Origin: Solimonas sp036405815
Lineage (GTDB): Bacteria > Pseudomonadota > Gammaproteobacteria > Nevskiales > Nevskiaceae
NCBI GenBank assembly: GCA_036405815.1
Contig: DASWWX010000043.1
Location: forward strand, 1 to 64,000
Direction: 5' to 3'
Length of the DNA stretch: 64,000 nt
The notes beneath the pieces were generated by a model. That model had not been told where the DNA came from, did not search any database, and saw only the letters and a list, made by a program, of their open reading frames with translations. This document shows, piece after piece, positions 27,308-35,442 of this stretch (position 1 is the stretch's first letter; the number at the start of each line of letters is the position of its first letter). The position numbers were made by a program, and so were the translations under genes.

Positions 27308-28403
27308 GGAGCGTGAGACGCTTGAGCCGCGGCATGCGAATCGTCATGGCCGCGCCGCCGCCCCAATCCGCAAGCCACGCGTCGACGGGCACGCGCGCCG
27401 GCAGCGGTAGCGCGGTGTAGGCGTCGAGCACCCGCTGCGCCATCCACAGGCTGTAAGGCCGCGCGGCGATCTTGAACGGCCGACCCAGCTGAGGGATCTC
27501 GACGATATCCAGCGCGCGGCGATACCCGCGCCCGGGCTGCAGCGAGGGCGTGGCACGCTCCACCGCGTCGCGCGTCGCCAGCAGATAGGGCCAGAACTCG
27601 CCAAAGATCGAATCGAACACCGGCCGCAGTGTGTCCGGCACTTCATCGTCGGGCAGGAACTCGCCATCCGCCGACACCGATGTTGATGCGGGCGGATGCA
27701 GCATGCGCTGCACCCACGCGGCCAGATGCGGACGCGATGCCATCAGCGCACGCACCGGGTACGGATCGCGGCCCAGATGCGCGTACAGCGGCCCGATCAA
27801 GCCATAGTCGCCCAGACACGGACGCGCGCCCAGCAGATAGGGATAGCGCGCGAAATGGGTGTCGAGCGCATCACAACGCGCTTGCGTCCAGGCTTCGATG
27901 ATCGCGGCCTGCTGCGCATTCACGCCCAGACCGGGCAGAAAGCTGCGCATCGCGCCGGCGGCCTTGGCGATCAGCTTGTTCTTCAGAAAGCGGGGCGCAA
28001 ACGGCAGCAGATTGTCGCCACCTTCCGTCTGGAAGATCTCGTGGAAGTTCTCGGGGAAGTTCCAGCGGTAATGCATCGCGCTCGGCAACCAGAATTCGTC
28101 GCCCCAGGCTTCAAGCAGGTAGGCGGCGATATGCTGCTTCGGCGTGACCGGAACGACGGGCGCCTGCGGAAAGCGGGATTCCAGGACATCGATGATGTGC
28201 GAGGTGTCCTGCAACCACTCGCCTTCCGGCGTCACCACCACCGGCATCACCTGGGCGCCGGTGCGGCGCTTGATCTCGCGCATCTCCCACAGGTTGATGC
28301 GCTTCTCGCGAAACGCGATGCCCTTGTGGCGCAGATAGGCACGCACCTTGCCGCTGTACAGCGACAACTCCCATCCGTAGAGCCGATACGGCGCCGGGCT
28401 CAT
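27291..28403 (-). CDS. Long glutathione S-transferase-like protein
   Basis: The 370-residue protein starts YRLYGWELSLYSGKVRAYLRHKG, a GST-type active-site loop with Tyr-Ser, followed by MPVVVTPEGEWLQDTSHIIDVL. The C-domain has SAMHYRWNFPENF and YLLGARPCLGDYGLIGPLYAHL, nearly the wording of the protein at 38137-39300. The C-terminal extension FWPYLLATRDAVERA places it in the long paralog group. It is the first gene of a three-gene operon ending with the DUF1330-like gene. A short 70-bp gap separates it from the ordinary GST at 28474, so all four may be cotranscribed. Confidence 0.82.
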   Translation of the reverse strand: MSPAPYRLYGWELSLYSGKVRAYLRHKGIAFREKRINLWEMREIKRRTGAQVMPVVVTPEGEWLQDTSHIIDVLESRFPQAPVVPVTPKQHIAAYLLEAWGDEFWLPSAMHYRWNFPENFHEIFQTEGGDNLLPFAPRFLKNKLIAKAAGAMRSFLPGLGVNAQQAAIIEAWTQARCDALDTHFARYPYLLGARPCLGDYGLIGPLYAHLGRDPYPVRALMASRPHLAAWVQRMLHPPASTSVSADGEFLPDDEVPDTLRPVFDSIFGEFWPYLLATRDAVERATPSLQPGRGYRRALDIVEIPQLGRPFKIAARPYSLWMAQRVLDAYTALPLPARVPVDAWLADWGGGAAMTIRMPRLKRLTLHVAPA

Positions 28404-28473
28404 GTCAGGCTCCGCGGGGATCGAACGACGCTATGCACGCGACGCCGCCAGCACCTGCCTTCAGCGCGCCGCC

Positions 28474-29160
28474 TCACTTCTGCAGCATCGTCTGCGCGCC
28501 TTTGACGAAGGCCTTGGCTGCGTCCGATTCCTTGCCGTCCATCGACGGCAGCTTGACCGGCACTTCGATGCCCTTCAGACAGGCCGGACGCGCGACCATT
28601 GCATCGCGCCAGCGCTTCAGGTGATCGAGGCCCTCGACATTGACGCCGGACCACTTGTAGGTGCGCACCCATGCCCAGTTGGCGATATCGGCGATCGAGT
28701 AGTCGCCGGCCAGCCACTCGTGATCGGCGAGGTGGCGGTCGAGCACCTGGAACAGGCGACGGCATTCGTTCTGGTAGCGATCGATCGCCGGCTGGATCTT
28801 CTCGGGGAAGTAGCGGAAGAACACGTTGGCCTGGCCCATCATCGGGCCGATGCCGCTCATCTGGAACATCAGCCACTGCATCACGATCGAGCGACCCTTG
28901 ACGTCCTGCGGCATCAGCTTGCCGGTCTTCTCGGCCAGGTAGACCAGGATCGCCCCCGATTCGAACACGGCGAAGTTGTCGTTGTCGGTATCGACGATCG
29001 TCGGAATGCGTCCGTTCGGATTGAGCTTCAGATAGTCCGGCTTCTTCTGCTCGCCACGCATCAGGTCGATGGCATGCACCGTGTACGGCAGCGCCAGCTC
29101 TTCCAGCGCAATGGAAACCTTGTGGCCGTTGGGCGTGGAGGCAGTGTAGAGCTCGATCAT
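28474..29160 (-). CDS. Glutathione S-transferase (Ure2p/YfcG-like, Nu class-like)
   Basis: The 228-residue protein starts MIELYTASTPNGHKVSIALEE, the hallmark of YfcG/YghU-type GSTs whose active-site Thr/Asn segment gives disulphide-bond oxidoreductase activity. IPTIVDTDNDNFAVFESGAILVYLAEKTGKL is the G-site. MFQMSGIGPMMGQANVFFRY in the helical domain is also typical. This family uses GSH or GSSG to reduce disulphides or peroxides. The start at 29160 is chosen by homology; the open frame upstream has a different character. It precedes the long GST genes in the same direction. Confidence 0.93.
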   Translation of the reverse strand: MIELYTASTPNGHKVSIALEELALPYTVHAIDLMRGEQKKPDYLKLNPNGRIPTIVDTDNDNFAVFESGAILVYLAEKTGKLMPQDVKGRSIVMQWLMFQMSGIGPMMGQANVFFRYFPEKIQPAIDRYQNECRRLFQVLDRHLADHEWLAGDYSIADIANWAWVRTYKWSGVNVEGLDHLKRWRDAMVARPACLKGIEVPVKLPSMDGKESDAAKAFVKGAQTMLQK

Positions 29161-29212
29161 GGTCGGCAGTCTCGAAGAGGTGGAAAGAAGGCGACGGTGG
29201 TCGCGCGGCGGC

Positions 29213-29611
29213 TCATGGTACGCGGCTCCAGCGCACGCGGCGCTGGCCCGACCAGGTGGATACCAGCAGGCTGAATCGGCCATCGGCGTCGCGCACGATC
29301 TCGACGTCCCGCTCCCGATCATGGCGGGACGCGCACCGCGCGCCGCACCAGCGTGCGCGGTCCGCGTCGTACCGCAGATCGCGGATGACATGCGCACCGA
29401 TCGCATCCGCCTCGCGGGCATGCGCGACGATGCGGCCCTGATACAGATTCAAGCCCTGCGCCCGAATCTCGACGACGGCATCGGGCGCATCCGCGCCCTG
29501 CCAGCGTCCGAGCACGGCGTCCGCCGCAACCGTCGCGGCCACCGGATGGGCCAGCGCCAGCGTCAGTACCGGGCCCAGCCACGCAAAGCGAGGATCCAGG
29601 CTCTCAGCCAC
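29213..29611 (-). CDS. DUF2147-like secreted protein
   Basis: A GTG at 29611 overlaps the stop of the MBL-fold gene by 8 bp and gives a 132-residue protein with a plausible signal peptide (AWLGPVLTLALAHPVAATVAA). The mature part, VLGRWQGADAPDAVVEIRA, LYQGRIVAHAREADAIGAHV and W-to-W C-terminal WSGQRRVRWSRV, fits the DUF2147 pattern of a small beta-barrel. The longer frame to 29716 would run deep into the MBL gene. DUF2147 proteins are periplasmic with unknown role. The overlap suggests coupling with the hydrolase. Confidence 0.55.
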   Translation of the reverse strand: MAESLDPRFAWLGPVLTLALAHPVAATVAADAVLGRWQGADAPDAVVEIRAQGLNLYQGRIVAHAREADAIGAHVIRDLRYDADRARWCGARCASRHDRERDVEIVRDADGRFSLLVSTWSGQRRVRWSRVP

Positions 29612-30683
29612 GACGACGCACCTTGACCTCGGTGCGGTTCTCGGGGAGCTGGATCCAGGTGCCGTCGCGGCCAACGGTGTACGGCCCGGAGTAGACGTCC
29701 GATACGCCGTCGACAAACATTTTTTCCAGGCGCCGCACCGGCAGCGCCGGCACGATGTGGTAGTACAGCAGGTGCTTGGCGCCCACCGTCTGCGCGATCT
29801 CTGCCGCCTGCACCGGCGTCACGTGATAGTCGTGGATGTCCTTGGAAATCTTCTCCATGCCACGAGCACCGACCGCATGGGCGCCGTTGGAGATGATGTC
29901 GACCAGGTGGATCGCCAGCGCCTCGTGCACCAGCAGATCGGTGTTCTGGGCAAAGGCCATCAGGTTGTCGGATTTCACCGTGTCGCCCGAGATCACGACA
30001 CTGCGGCCGCGATAGTCGAAGCGATAGCCGACCGCCGGCGCCACCGGCGCATGATCGACCACGAAGGCCGTGACCTTGAGTCCGTCGGCGTCGATGACGA
30101 CGACCCCTTCGCCCGGTGCCGGCAACGCAAACGGCATGGCGGCAACCCCCGCGCCCGATGGCGGCAGCGTGGCGGCGCCGTGATGCGCGACGCGATAGCC
30201 GAAATCGTGCCGGTACGCGAGGTTGAACCCGTCCACGACCGACTCGACGCCGGCCGGGCCATGCACCGGCAGCGGCGTCGATCGCGTGCCGCCCGCCCAG
30301 CGCTGCAACGCCAGCTCGCCCAGCCCGTCGATGTGATCGGAGTGGAAGTGCGTCAGTAACAGATCCTCGACCTGACCGACCGGGATGCCGAAGCGGGCGA
30401 GATTGCGCACGCTGCCGCTGCCCACATCGACGATGACGATGCGCTTGCCGGCGATGACGGCGACGCAGGGCCCGGCACGCGTCGGATCCGGCATCGGCGA
30501 TCCCGAACCGCACAGCACCACGTTGAGACCGTCGGCGTACTGCTGGAATGCCCCGCCACCGAGATTCGCCTCGACCTGGCGCTGCATGAAGCGGATCAGC
30601 AGCCGGTCGCCGAACAGCGCCGCCAGCGCGACCACGACCGCCACCACCGACACCGTACCGACCACCACCTTGCGCATGCTCAT
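29604..30683 (-). CDS. Metallo-beta-lactamase-fold hydrolase (RNase Z/arylsulfatase-like branch) with N-terminal anchor
   Basis: The 359-residue protein has a membrane anchor or signal (VVVGTVSVVAVVVALAALFGD). The MBL fold then carries LLLTHFHSDHIDGLGEL with the HxHxDH metal motif, a later SGDTVKSDNL (bridging Asp), and YHIVPAL with a final His. GSGSPMPDPTRAGPC at the start of the fold is shared by RNase Z-like and alkylsulfatase-like lactonase members. It probably hydrolyses an ester, lactone or sulfate in the periplasm; the sulfatase gene nearby makes a sulfur-ester link possible but unproved. It is followed by the DUF2147-like gene. Confidence 0.85.
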   Translation of the reverse strand: MSMRKVVVGTVSVVAVVVALAALFGDRLLIRFMQRQVEANLGGGAFQQYADGLNVVLCGSGSPMPDPTRAGPCVAVIAGKRIVIVDVGSGSVRNLARFGIPVGQVEDLLLTHFHSDHIDGLGELALQRWAGGTRSTPLPVHGPAGVESVVDGFNLAYRHDFGYRVAHHGAATLPPSGAGVAAMPFALPAPGEGVVVIDADGLKVTAFVVDHAPVAPAVGYRFDYRGRSVVISGDTVKSDNLMAFAQNTDLLVHEALAIHLVDIISNGAHAVGARGMEKISKDIHDYHVTPVQAAEIAQTVGAKHLLYYHIVPALPVRRLEKMFVDGVSDVYSGPYTVGRDGTWIQLPENRTEVKVRRRG

Positions 30684-30749
30684 CGATTTCTCCTCGGGAC
30701 CGCGCTTCTCGATTGTGCCCTCGACTTCAGGGGTTGCAGCAGGATCACG

Positions 30750-30971
30750 TCACTCGCGGGGCGGTTGCGGCGCCAGCGCCTCGCGAGTCAGCAACTCGAA
30801 CCATCGCTGGCGGCACTGGGCCACGGTCACGCCGATCGCCGGCGCCACGGCCAGCAGCAGACAGGCCAGCGCCGTGCGCAAACCGTCGGCGCGCCGCGAT
30901 CCGTCCCGGATCGGGGTGCTGCCTGCTGAAGCTTCCATGGTCGGCATCGTCATGCCTGCGGCATTCGACAT
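30750..30971 (-). CDS. Small hypothetical protein with one membrane helix
   Basis: This 73-residue frame lies in the 352-bp gap between the MBL gene and the divergent TetR gene. It has a basic stretch (RDGSRRADGLR) followed by TALACLLLAVAPAIGVTVA, which could span a membrane. No ribosome-binding site stands out and a later Met (MPTMEAS) is possible. I recognise no family. It may be a real small membrane protein or chance; the remainder of the gap is promoter DNA of the TetR gene. Confidence 0.35.
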   Translation of the reverse strand: MSNAAGMTMPTMEASAGSTPIRDGSRRADGLRTALACLLLAVAPAIGVTVAQCRQRWFELLTREALAPQPPRE

Positions 30972-30992
30972 CGCTGCTGCATCCGGATATTG

Positions 30993-31007
30993 TTTACAGT
31001 ATGTACA
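30993..31007. promoter_or_regulatory. Candidate TetR operator, site C (autoregulation)
   Basis: TTTACA-gta-TGTACA sits 29 bp before the TetR start codon; the extended match TGTTTACAGTATGTACAT spans 30991-31008. Its dyad and flanks match sites A and D. TTTACA could also serve as a -35 hexamer, so repressor binding would block transcription. Confidence 0.55.
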
Positions 31008-31035
31008 TAAGTTGCGTTATTGCCAAGGCCCCCTC

Positions 31036-31758
31036 ATGCCTGCCGTGATCCGCCCCCGGCAAAAGCCGGCCGGCCGTCGCGCCTATATGGCGCGCAATGA
31101 CCGTCGCGAGGCGCTGCTCGAGGTCGCGGCCGGCGTGGTCGAGCGCGCCGGCTGGCCCGCCCTGACGATGATGGCGGTGGCCGAGGCCGCCAACGTCAGT
31201 CGCCAGCTGGTCTATCAGCACTTCGACTCGGTCGATACGCTGATGGCGGACACGATGTCGCACCTTTTCAGCAGCCGCTACGCCCGCATCCGCGCCGGCG
31301 TCGAGCGCGGCCCCGCCGATCTCAGCGAACTGGTTCACATCGTCGAACAGCAGACTTTTCACGACTCACCGGAGCGTGTGCGGGCGCTGTGGCAGATCCT
31401 CACCGTCACCGAGGCCGAGAGTCCGGAAACCCGTCGCATGGGGCGTCGCCTGCGCCACCTGCTGATCAAGCTGTGGGCGCCGTTCGTGCAGCAGCGCCTC
31501 GGTCTCGACGCCGCGCAGGCGCGAGCCCTGTCGTGGATGCTCAACATGGCGTTCTGGGGCGCGCACCAGTTGGTCGAGGACGGCGAGTTGAGCCGGCGCG
31601 CCGCCAGCGACCTGTTCATCATCCTGCTGCAGCGGCTGGAGACCTCCGCCCCCCGCGCCGCTGCTCGGCCTGCCCGAGTTGCCGATCGACCGGCCGCTCG
31701 ACCTCGGACGACGACGCGACGGCCGTCCGGCGCGCCGGATGGAACCACGCCGCGCTGA
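31036..31758 (+). CDS. TetR-family transcription regulator
   Basis: The 240-residue protein has a TetR DNA-binding domain: LLEVAAGVVERAGWPALTMMAVAEAANVSRQLVYQHFDSVDTLMAD, with the helix-turn-helix at about residues 43-65. The ligand domain is shorter and ends near residue 200. A run of about 37 Arg/Pro/Ala/Thr residues (APRAAARPARVADRPAARPR...) follows and looks disordered. Start ATG at 31036 is inferred from the length of the N-terminal arm; an earlier extension lies in the intergenic DNA. A dyad before its own gene and three more elsewhere suggest autoregulation and a wider regulon of catabolic genes. Confidence 0.9.
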   Translation: MPAVIRPRQKPAGRRAYMARNDRREALLEVAAGVVERAGWPALTMMAVAEAANVSRQLVYQHFDSVDTLMADTMSHLFSSRYARIRAGVERGPADLSELVHIVEQQTFHDSPERVRALWQILTVTEAESPETRRMGRRLRHLLIKLWAPFVQQRLGLDAAQARALSWMLNMAFWGAHQLVEDGELSRRAASDLFIILLQRLETSAPRAAARPARVADRPAARPRTTTRRPSGAPDGTTPR

Positions 31759-31846
31759 GAACCCAGGTCGTCGCGGCGTGATGCGGCATACTGACCCCAT
31801 AAATTAGAGACGCGCACCTACGTTCGCGCACGCCATCGGGAGCAAC

Positions 31847-33655
31847 ATGAACAAGACGTTCCGCACCTCGCCAGCGACCCTCATCCGCCGCTGCGTGCTC
31901 GCGCTGCTCCTGGCGAGTCTGCCCACGCTCGGTTCGGCGGAAACGGCGGGTTCTGAAATGCCGACCGCGGCAGCGACCGCGCCGCGCCCCAACATCGTGC
32001 TGGTGATCGCCGACGATATGGGCTTCACCGACGTCGGCGCCTACGGCAGCGAGATCCGCACGCCGCATCTCGACGAGATGGCCGCGCGCGGCGCGCAGTT
32101 CACCAACTTCCATACCGCGCCGCTGTGCTCGCCGACGCGTGCGATGCTGATGACCGGCACCGACAATCACATCGCCGGCATCGGCAACCTGCCGGAAGTC
32201 ACGCCGATCCGGCACCAGGGCAAGCCGGGTTATCTGGGCCGTCTCGACGACCGCGTCGTCACCGTCGCCACGCTGCTCAACGACGCCGGCTACCGCACCT
32301 ACATGACCGGCAAGTGGCATCTGGGCAAGGACCAGAAGTCGCTGCCGCATGCGCGCGGCTTCGAACGCTCGTTCGCGCTGGAGGCCTCGGGCGCGGACAA
32401 CTGGGAGCAGCGCTCCTACCTGCCCATCTACGACACCGCGCCGTGGTTCGAGGACGGCAAGCCCGCCACGTTGCCGGAAGACTTCTATTCCTCGGAATTT
32501 CTCGTCGACAAGCTGATCGAGTATGTCGATAGCGGCCGCGACGACGCGCGCCCGTTCTTTGCCTACCTCGCCTTCCAGGCCGCGCACATCCCGGTGCAGG
32601 CACCGCGCGAGTACGTGGAGCGCTACAACGGCGTCTACGACGGCGGCTGGAACGCGATGCGCGCCCAGCGCCGCGAACGCGCGATCGAACTGGGCCTGGT
32701 GCCGCCGGAATCCGGCGTGCGCCCCGTGCCCGCCGGCCTGCGCGACTGGGACACGCTGCCCGAAGGCGATCGCAAGCGGCTGGCCAAGAACATGCAGGTC
32801 AACGCCGGCATGATCGAGGCGATGGACCATCACTTCGGCCGACTCGTCGCGCATCTCAAGGCCACCGGCCAGTACGACAACACCGTGTTCCTGTTCCTGT
32901 CGGACAATGGCCCCGAGTACAACGACCCGCTCGACACGCCGGGCATGAAGCAGTGGCTGGATCGCGTCGGCTACTCGCGTGAACTGGAGAACCTCGGCGA
33001 GAAAGGCACCTATGCCTACATCGGTCCCGAGTTCGCCAGCGCCGCCGCCTCACCGCACGACAACTTCAAGTTCTACACCTCCGAGGGCGGCCTGCGCGTG
33101 CCGCTGATCGTCGCCGGTCCGGTGATTGCGCAGCACGCCAAGGTGCCGGCGCTGTCGTTCGTCTCGGACCTCGCGCCGACGCTGCTGGACATCGCGGGCG
33201 TGGCGCCGAAGATTCCCGAAGGCATGCACCCGATGACCGGCCGCTCGTTGCTGCCGGCGATCCACGCGCCCGGCACGCCGGTCTGGCAGGACGACGAGGC
33301 GGTCGGCATCGAGACCGCCGGCAACGCCGCGCTGTTCATGGGCCATCACAAGCTGGTGCGTAATCTGCCGCCGTTCGGCGATCGCCAGTGGCGACTCTTC
33401 GACCTCTCGACCGATCCCGGCGAGACCCAGGATCTGGCAGCAGCGATGCCGGAGCGGTTCGAACAGATGCGCCGCGAGTACGACGCCTGGGCGCAGCGCG
33501 TCGGTGTGCTGGAAGTGCCGCCGCGCTATACCGCGGTGCGCCAGCTCACGATCAACTATCTCTACACCCGCACGCTGCGCTACGGCTGGATCGTATTGCT
33601 GTCGATCGTGGCCCTGTGGTGGCTGATCCGACGCCGGCGCCGCGCAGCCATCTGA
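31847..33655 (+). CDS. Arylsulfatase-type sulfatase, exported and membrane-anchored
   Basis: The 602-residue protein has a signal peptide (CVLALLLASLPTLGSA) and the alkaline-phosphatase-like sulfatase fold. PNIVLVIADDMGFTDVGAYG provides the first metal aspartates. Cys94 in LCSPTRAMLMTG is the residue converted to formylglycine, in full agreement with CxPxR. TGKWHLG and FLFLSDNGPEYND hold further active-site residues. The C-terminus ends in a hydrophobic helix plus arginines (YGWIVLLSIVALWWLIRRRRR), an unusual tail suggesting inner-membrane tethering facing the periplasm. It cleaves a sulfate ester of unknown nature. It follows the TetR gene by 88 bp. Confidence 0.92.
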   Translation: MNKTFRTSPATLIRRCVLALLLASLPTLGSAETAGSEMPTAAATAPRPNIVLVIADDMGFTDVGAYGSEIRTPHLDEMAARGAQFTNFHTAPLCSPTRAMLMTGTDNHIAGIGNLPEVTPIRHQGKPGYLGRLDDRVVTVATLLNDAGYRTYMTGKWHLGKDQKSLPHARGFERSFALEASGADNWEQRSYLPIYDTAPWFEDGKPATLPEDFYSSEFLVDKLIEYVDSGRDDARPFFAYLAFQAAHIPVQAPREYVERYNGVYDGGWNAMRAQRRERAIELGLVPPESGVRPVPAGLRDWDTLPEGDRKRLAKNMQVNAGMIEAMDHHFGRLVAHLKATGQYDNTVFLFLSDNGPEYNDPLDTPGMKQWLDRVGYSRELENLGEKGTYAYIGPEFASAAASPHDNFKFYTSEGGLRVPLIVAGPVIAQHAKVPALSFVSDLAPTLLDIAGVAPKIPEGMHPMTGRSLLPAIHAPGTPVWQDDEAVGIETAGNAALFMGHHKLVRNLPPFGDRQWRLFDLSTDPGETQDLAAAMPERFEQMRREYDAWAQRVGVLEVPPRYTAVRQLTINYLYTRTLRYGWIVLLSIVALWWLIRRRRRAAI

Positions 33656-33810
33656 ACCCGCCCGGCTGCAGCGCGCCCCGCAGCGCGCCCGCGTCGGAGA
33701 CTTCGGACCACGGGCGGATCGGCCCGCGCGCGTCTCGACGGGTGCTCAGCGCCGCCGGCCTGCAAATCCGCTCAACGCGCGTCAGGCGCGCGCGACACGC
33801 CCTGAACGCA

Positions 33811-33837
33811 GGGGCGCTTCGCGTAAAGGCGCGCCCC
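33811..33837. terminator. Possible stem-loop between convergent genes
   Basis: ggggcgc (33811-33817) pairs with gcgcccc (33831-33837). It lies in the 204-bp gap between the convergent sulfatase and the unknown gene at 33860. No T-run is present in either direction, so a termination role is weakly supported. The rest of the gap holds GC-rich repeats (gcagcgcgccc twice near 33670) and no gene. Confidence 0.25.
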
Positions 33838-33859
33838 GCCCCTGCGCCCGAGCGTCGGT

Positions 33860-34498
33860 TCAGTCGCCGGCCCCCGCTTTCATCGGATCGCGCGGCAGGT
33901 CCGCCTCGGACACGGGCCCCTGGAAGCTCTGCAGATTGGTGAAGAAGTACACGGTCGGCGGACTGGGCAGCGACACCGCCCAATCCTGCGTGAGATCGAC
34001 GTGGCACGGACGCCAGTCGTCGGGCAGCGGCAGCACCGAGCCGTCCGCCGAACGCGTCTGCTGCACGTAATACTGGCCATCCGGCAGGCGCACGAACGGC
34101 ACGCGCTCGCCGGCGGCGTATCCGATGACGTGGTGCTTGTCGATGCTGAGCTTGGTCGGCGCCTGCCCCGGCGCCAGGCCGCGAAACTTGATGGGTCGCG
34201 CCACGCGCACGAAGCGGCGACCGCCCATCTCGCATTGCTCCAGCGGTCCGTCCTCGGTCGCACCGGGCGAACGAAGGAAGTACGCAAAGCTCATCGCCGA
34301 ACGGCCGATGCCGGACTTGATGAACGGCGCTTCCGGCTTGAACGCGCGATAGTCGTCCATTGTCAGCGGCTCCTGACAGAGCCACACGTCGGCGGTGCGC
34401 GGATTGAGAATCTCCATGTGCAGTTCCAGCGGCGAAACTGTGACGTTCTGCTCGGGGATCGACGCCGGAATCGCAGAATGGCGGACAAAGGCGGTCAT
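33860..34498 (-). CDS. Conserved-looking hypothetical protein
   Basis: The 212-residue protein is not recognised. It has no signal peptide or membrane helix. It contains AFIKSGIGRSAMSFAYFLRSPG-like text in the middle (the original begins APFIKSGIG), a Lys/His-rich IDKHHVIGYAAGERVPFVRLP segment and a Pro-rich LPSPPTVYFFTNLQSFQGP near the end. Start MTAFVRHS is chosen because it opens 31 bp after the dehalogenase stop. It is the last gene of an operon DUF1330-like - MDR - DUF2855 - dehalogenase - this gene, so a part in the same pathway is likely. Confidence 0.7.
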   Translation of the reverse strand: MTAFVRHSAIPASIPEQNVTVSPLELHMEILNPRTADVWLCQEPLTMDDYRAFKPEAPFIKSGIGRSAMSFAYFLRSPGATEDGPLEQCEMGGRRFVRVARPIKFRGLAPGQAPTKLSIDKHHVIGYAAGERVPFVRLPDGQYYVQQTRSADGSVLPLPDDWRPCHVDLTQDWAVSLPSPPTVYFFTNLQSFQGPVSEADLPRDPMKAGAGD

Positions 34499-34529
34499 GT
34501 TCGGAGGTCCTGTGAAATCGCGGCGCGCC

Positions 34530-35438
34530 TCAGCGCGTCGCCTCGATGAAACGCAAGGTGTGCTCGACCAGTTCGGCCGGCACGTCTTCCTGGATGAAAT
34601 GGTTGGCGTGGTCGAAGCGGTGATGCGGTTGCCCCTGCGTCCCCGGCACACGCCGCTGGAACTCGCGGTCCACGCCGCGGGACACCGGATCGAGCTTGCC
34701 CCACAGCGTCAGGAACGGCTTGTCGAAACGCTCCAGGCCTTCCCAGACCTTCTTGTTCAGCGGCACACCCGGGTTGTCCGGCTGCACCGCGATCAGCAGC
34801 GGGAACGCGATGATGCCCGCCATGTAGTCGTCGCTCGGAAACGGCGCGGCGTAACCCTCCAGCACAGCGGCCGAGGGTTTGACGTGCATGCCCTGCGGCA
34901 GGAATTGCCGCACCGGCAGCGTCGTCGCGTTGCGCATGAGATTGACCCACATCTTCATGAACTCGCTCTCGCCCTGGCCTTCCGGCACGCCAGTGTTCGA
35001 CGCGACCACGCGATCGAAGCGCTCCGGCTGCTCGGCCACCATCGCCAGGCCGATCGTGCCACCCCAGTCCTGGCAGAACAGCGTGATGTGCCGCAGGTCC
35101 ATGGCGCGCAGCCACGCATTCATCCACTGGAAATGCCGCGCCAGCGTGTAGTCGGACTTCTTCGAGGGCTTGTCCGAACGGCCGTTGCCGACCAGGTCCA
35201 CCGCGATCACGCGGTGTCCGGCCGCCACCAACGGCGGAATCATCTTGCGGTAGAGGTAGGACCAGCTCGGATTGCCGTGCATCAACAGGATCGGCGCCAC
35301 ATCGCGCGGACCTTCGTCGATGTGATGGATGCGGATCGGCGTGCCGTCGGCGGCGTCCTGCACCTCGCAGTAGTGCGGCGCGTAGGGCCAGTCCTCAAGC
35401 TGGGCGAAACAGGCATCCGGCGTGCGCAGGATCTCCAT
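34530..35438 (-). CDS. Haloalkane dehalogenase-like alpha/beta-hydrolase (HLD-I/DhlA type)
   Basis: The 302-residue protein has HGNPSWSYLYRKM, the oxyanion and tryptophan motif of haloalkane dehalogenases, and FCQDWGGTIGL with the nucleophilic Asp followed by the halide-binding Trp. LWGKLDPVSRG gives the acid Asp in the DhlA position and ANHFIQED the catalytic His. These match the HLD-I subfamily better than epoxide hydrolases, which have a different lid. It would replace a halogen on an alkyl carbon by OH with water only. It starts 4 bp after the DUF2855 gene stop, so it belongs to the operon. An aliphatic ester or epoxide is an alternative substrate. Confidence 0.85.
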   Translation of the reverse strand: MEILRTPDACFAQLEDWPYAPHYCEVQDAADGTPIRIHHIDEGPRDVAPILLMHGNPSWSYLYRKMIPPLVAAGHRVIAVDLVGNGRSDKPSKKSDYTLARHFQWMNAWLRAMDLRHITLFCQDWGGTIGLAMVAEQPERFDRVVASNTGVPEGQGESEFMKMWVNLMRNATTLPVRQFLPQGMHVKPSAAVLEGYAAPFPSDDYMAGIIAFPLLIAVQPDNPGVPLNKKVWEGLERFDKPFLTLWGKLDPVSRGVDREFQRRVPGTQGQPHHRFDHANHFIQEDVPAELVEHTLRFIEATR

Positions 35439-35442
35439 CGTC

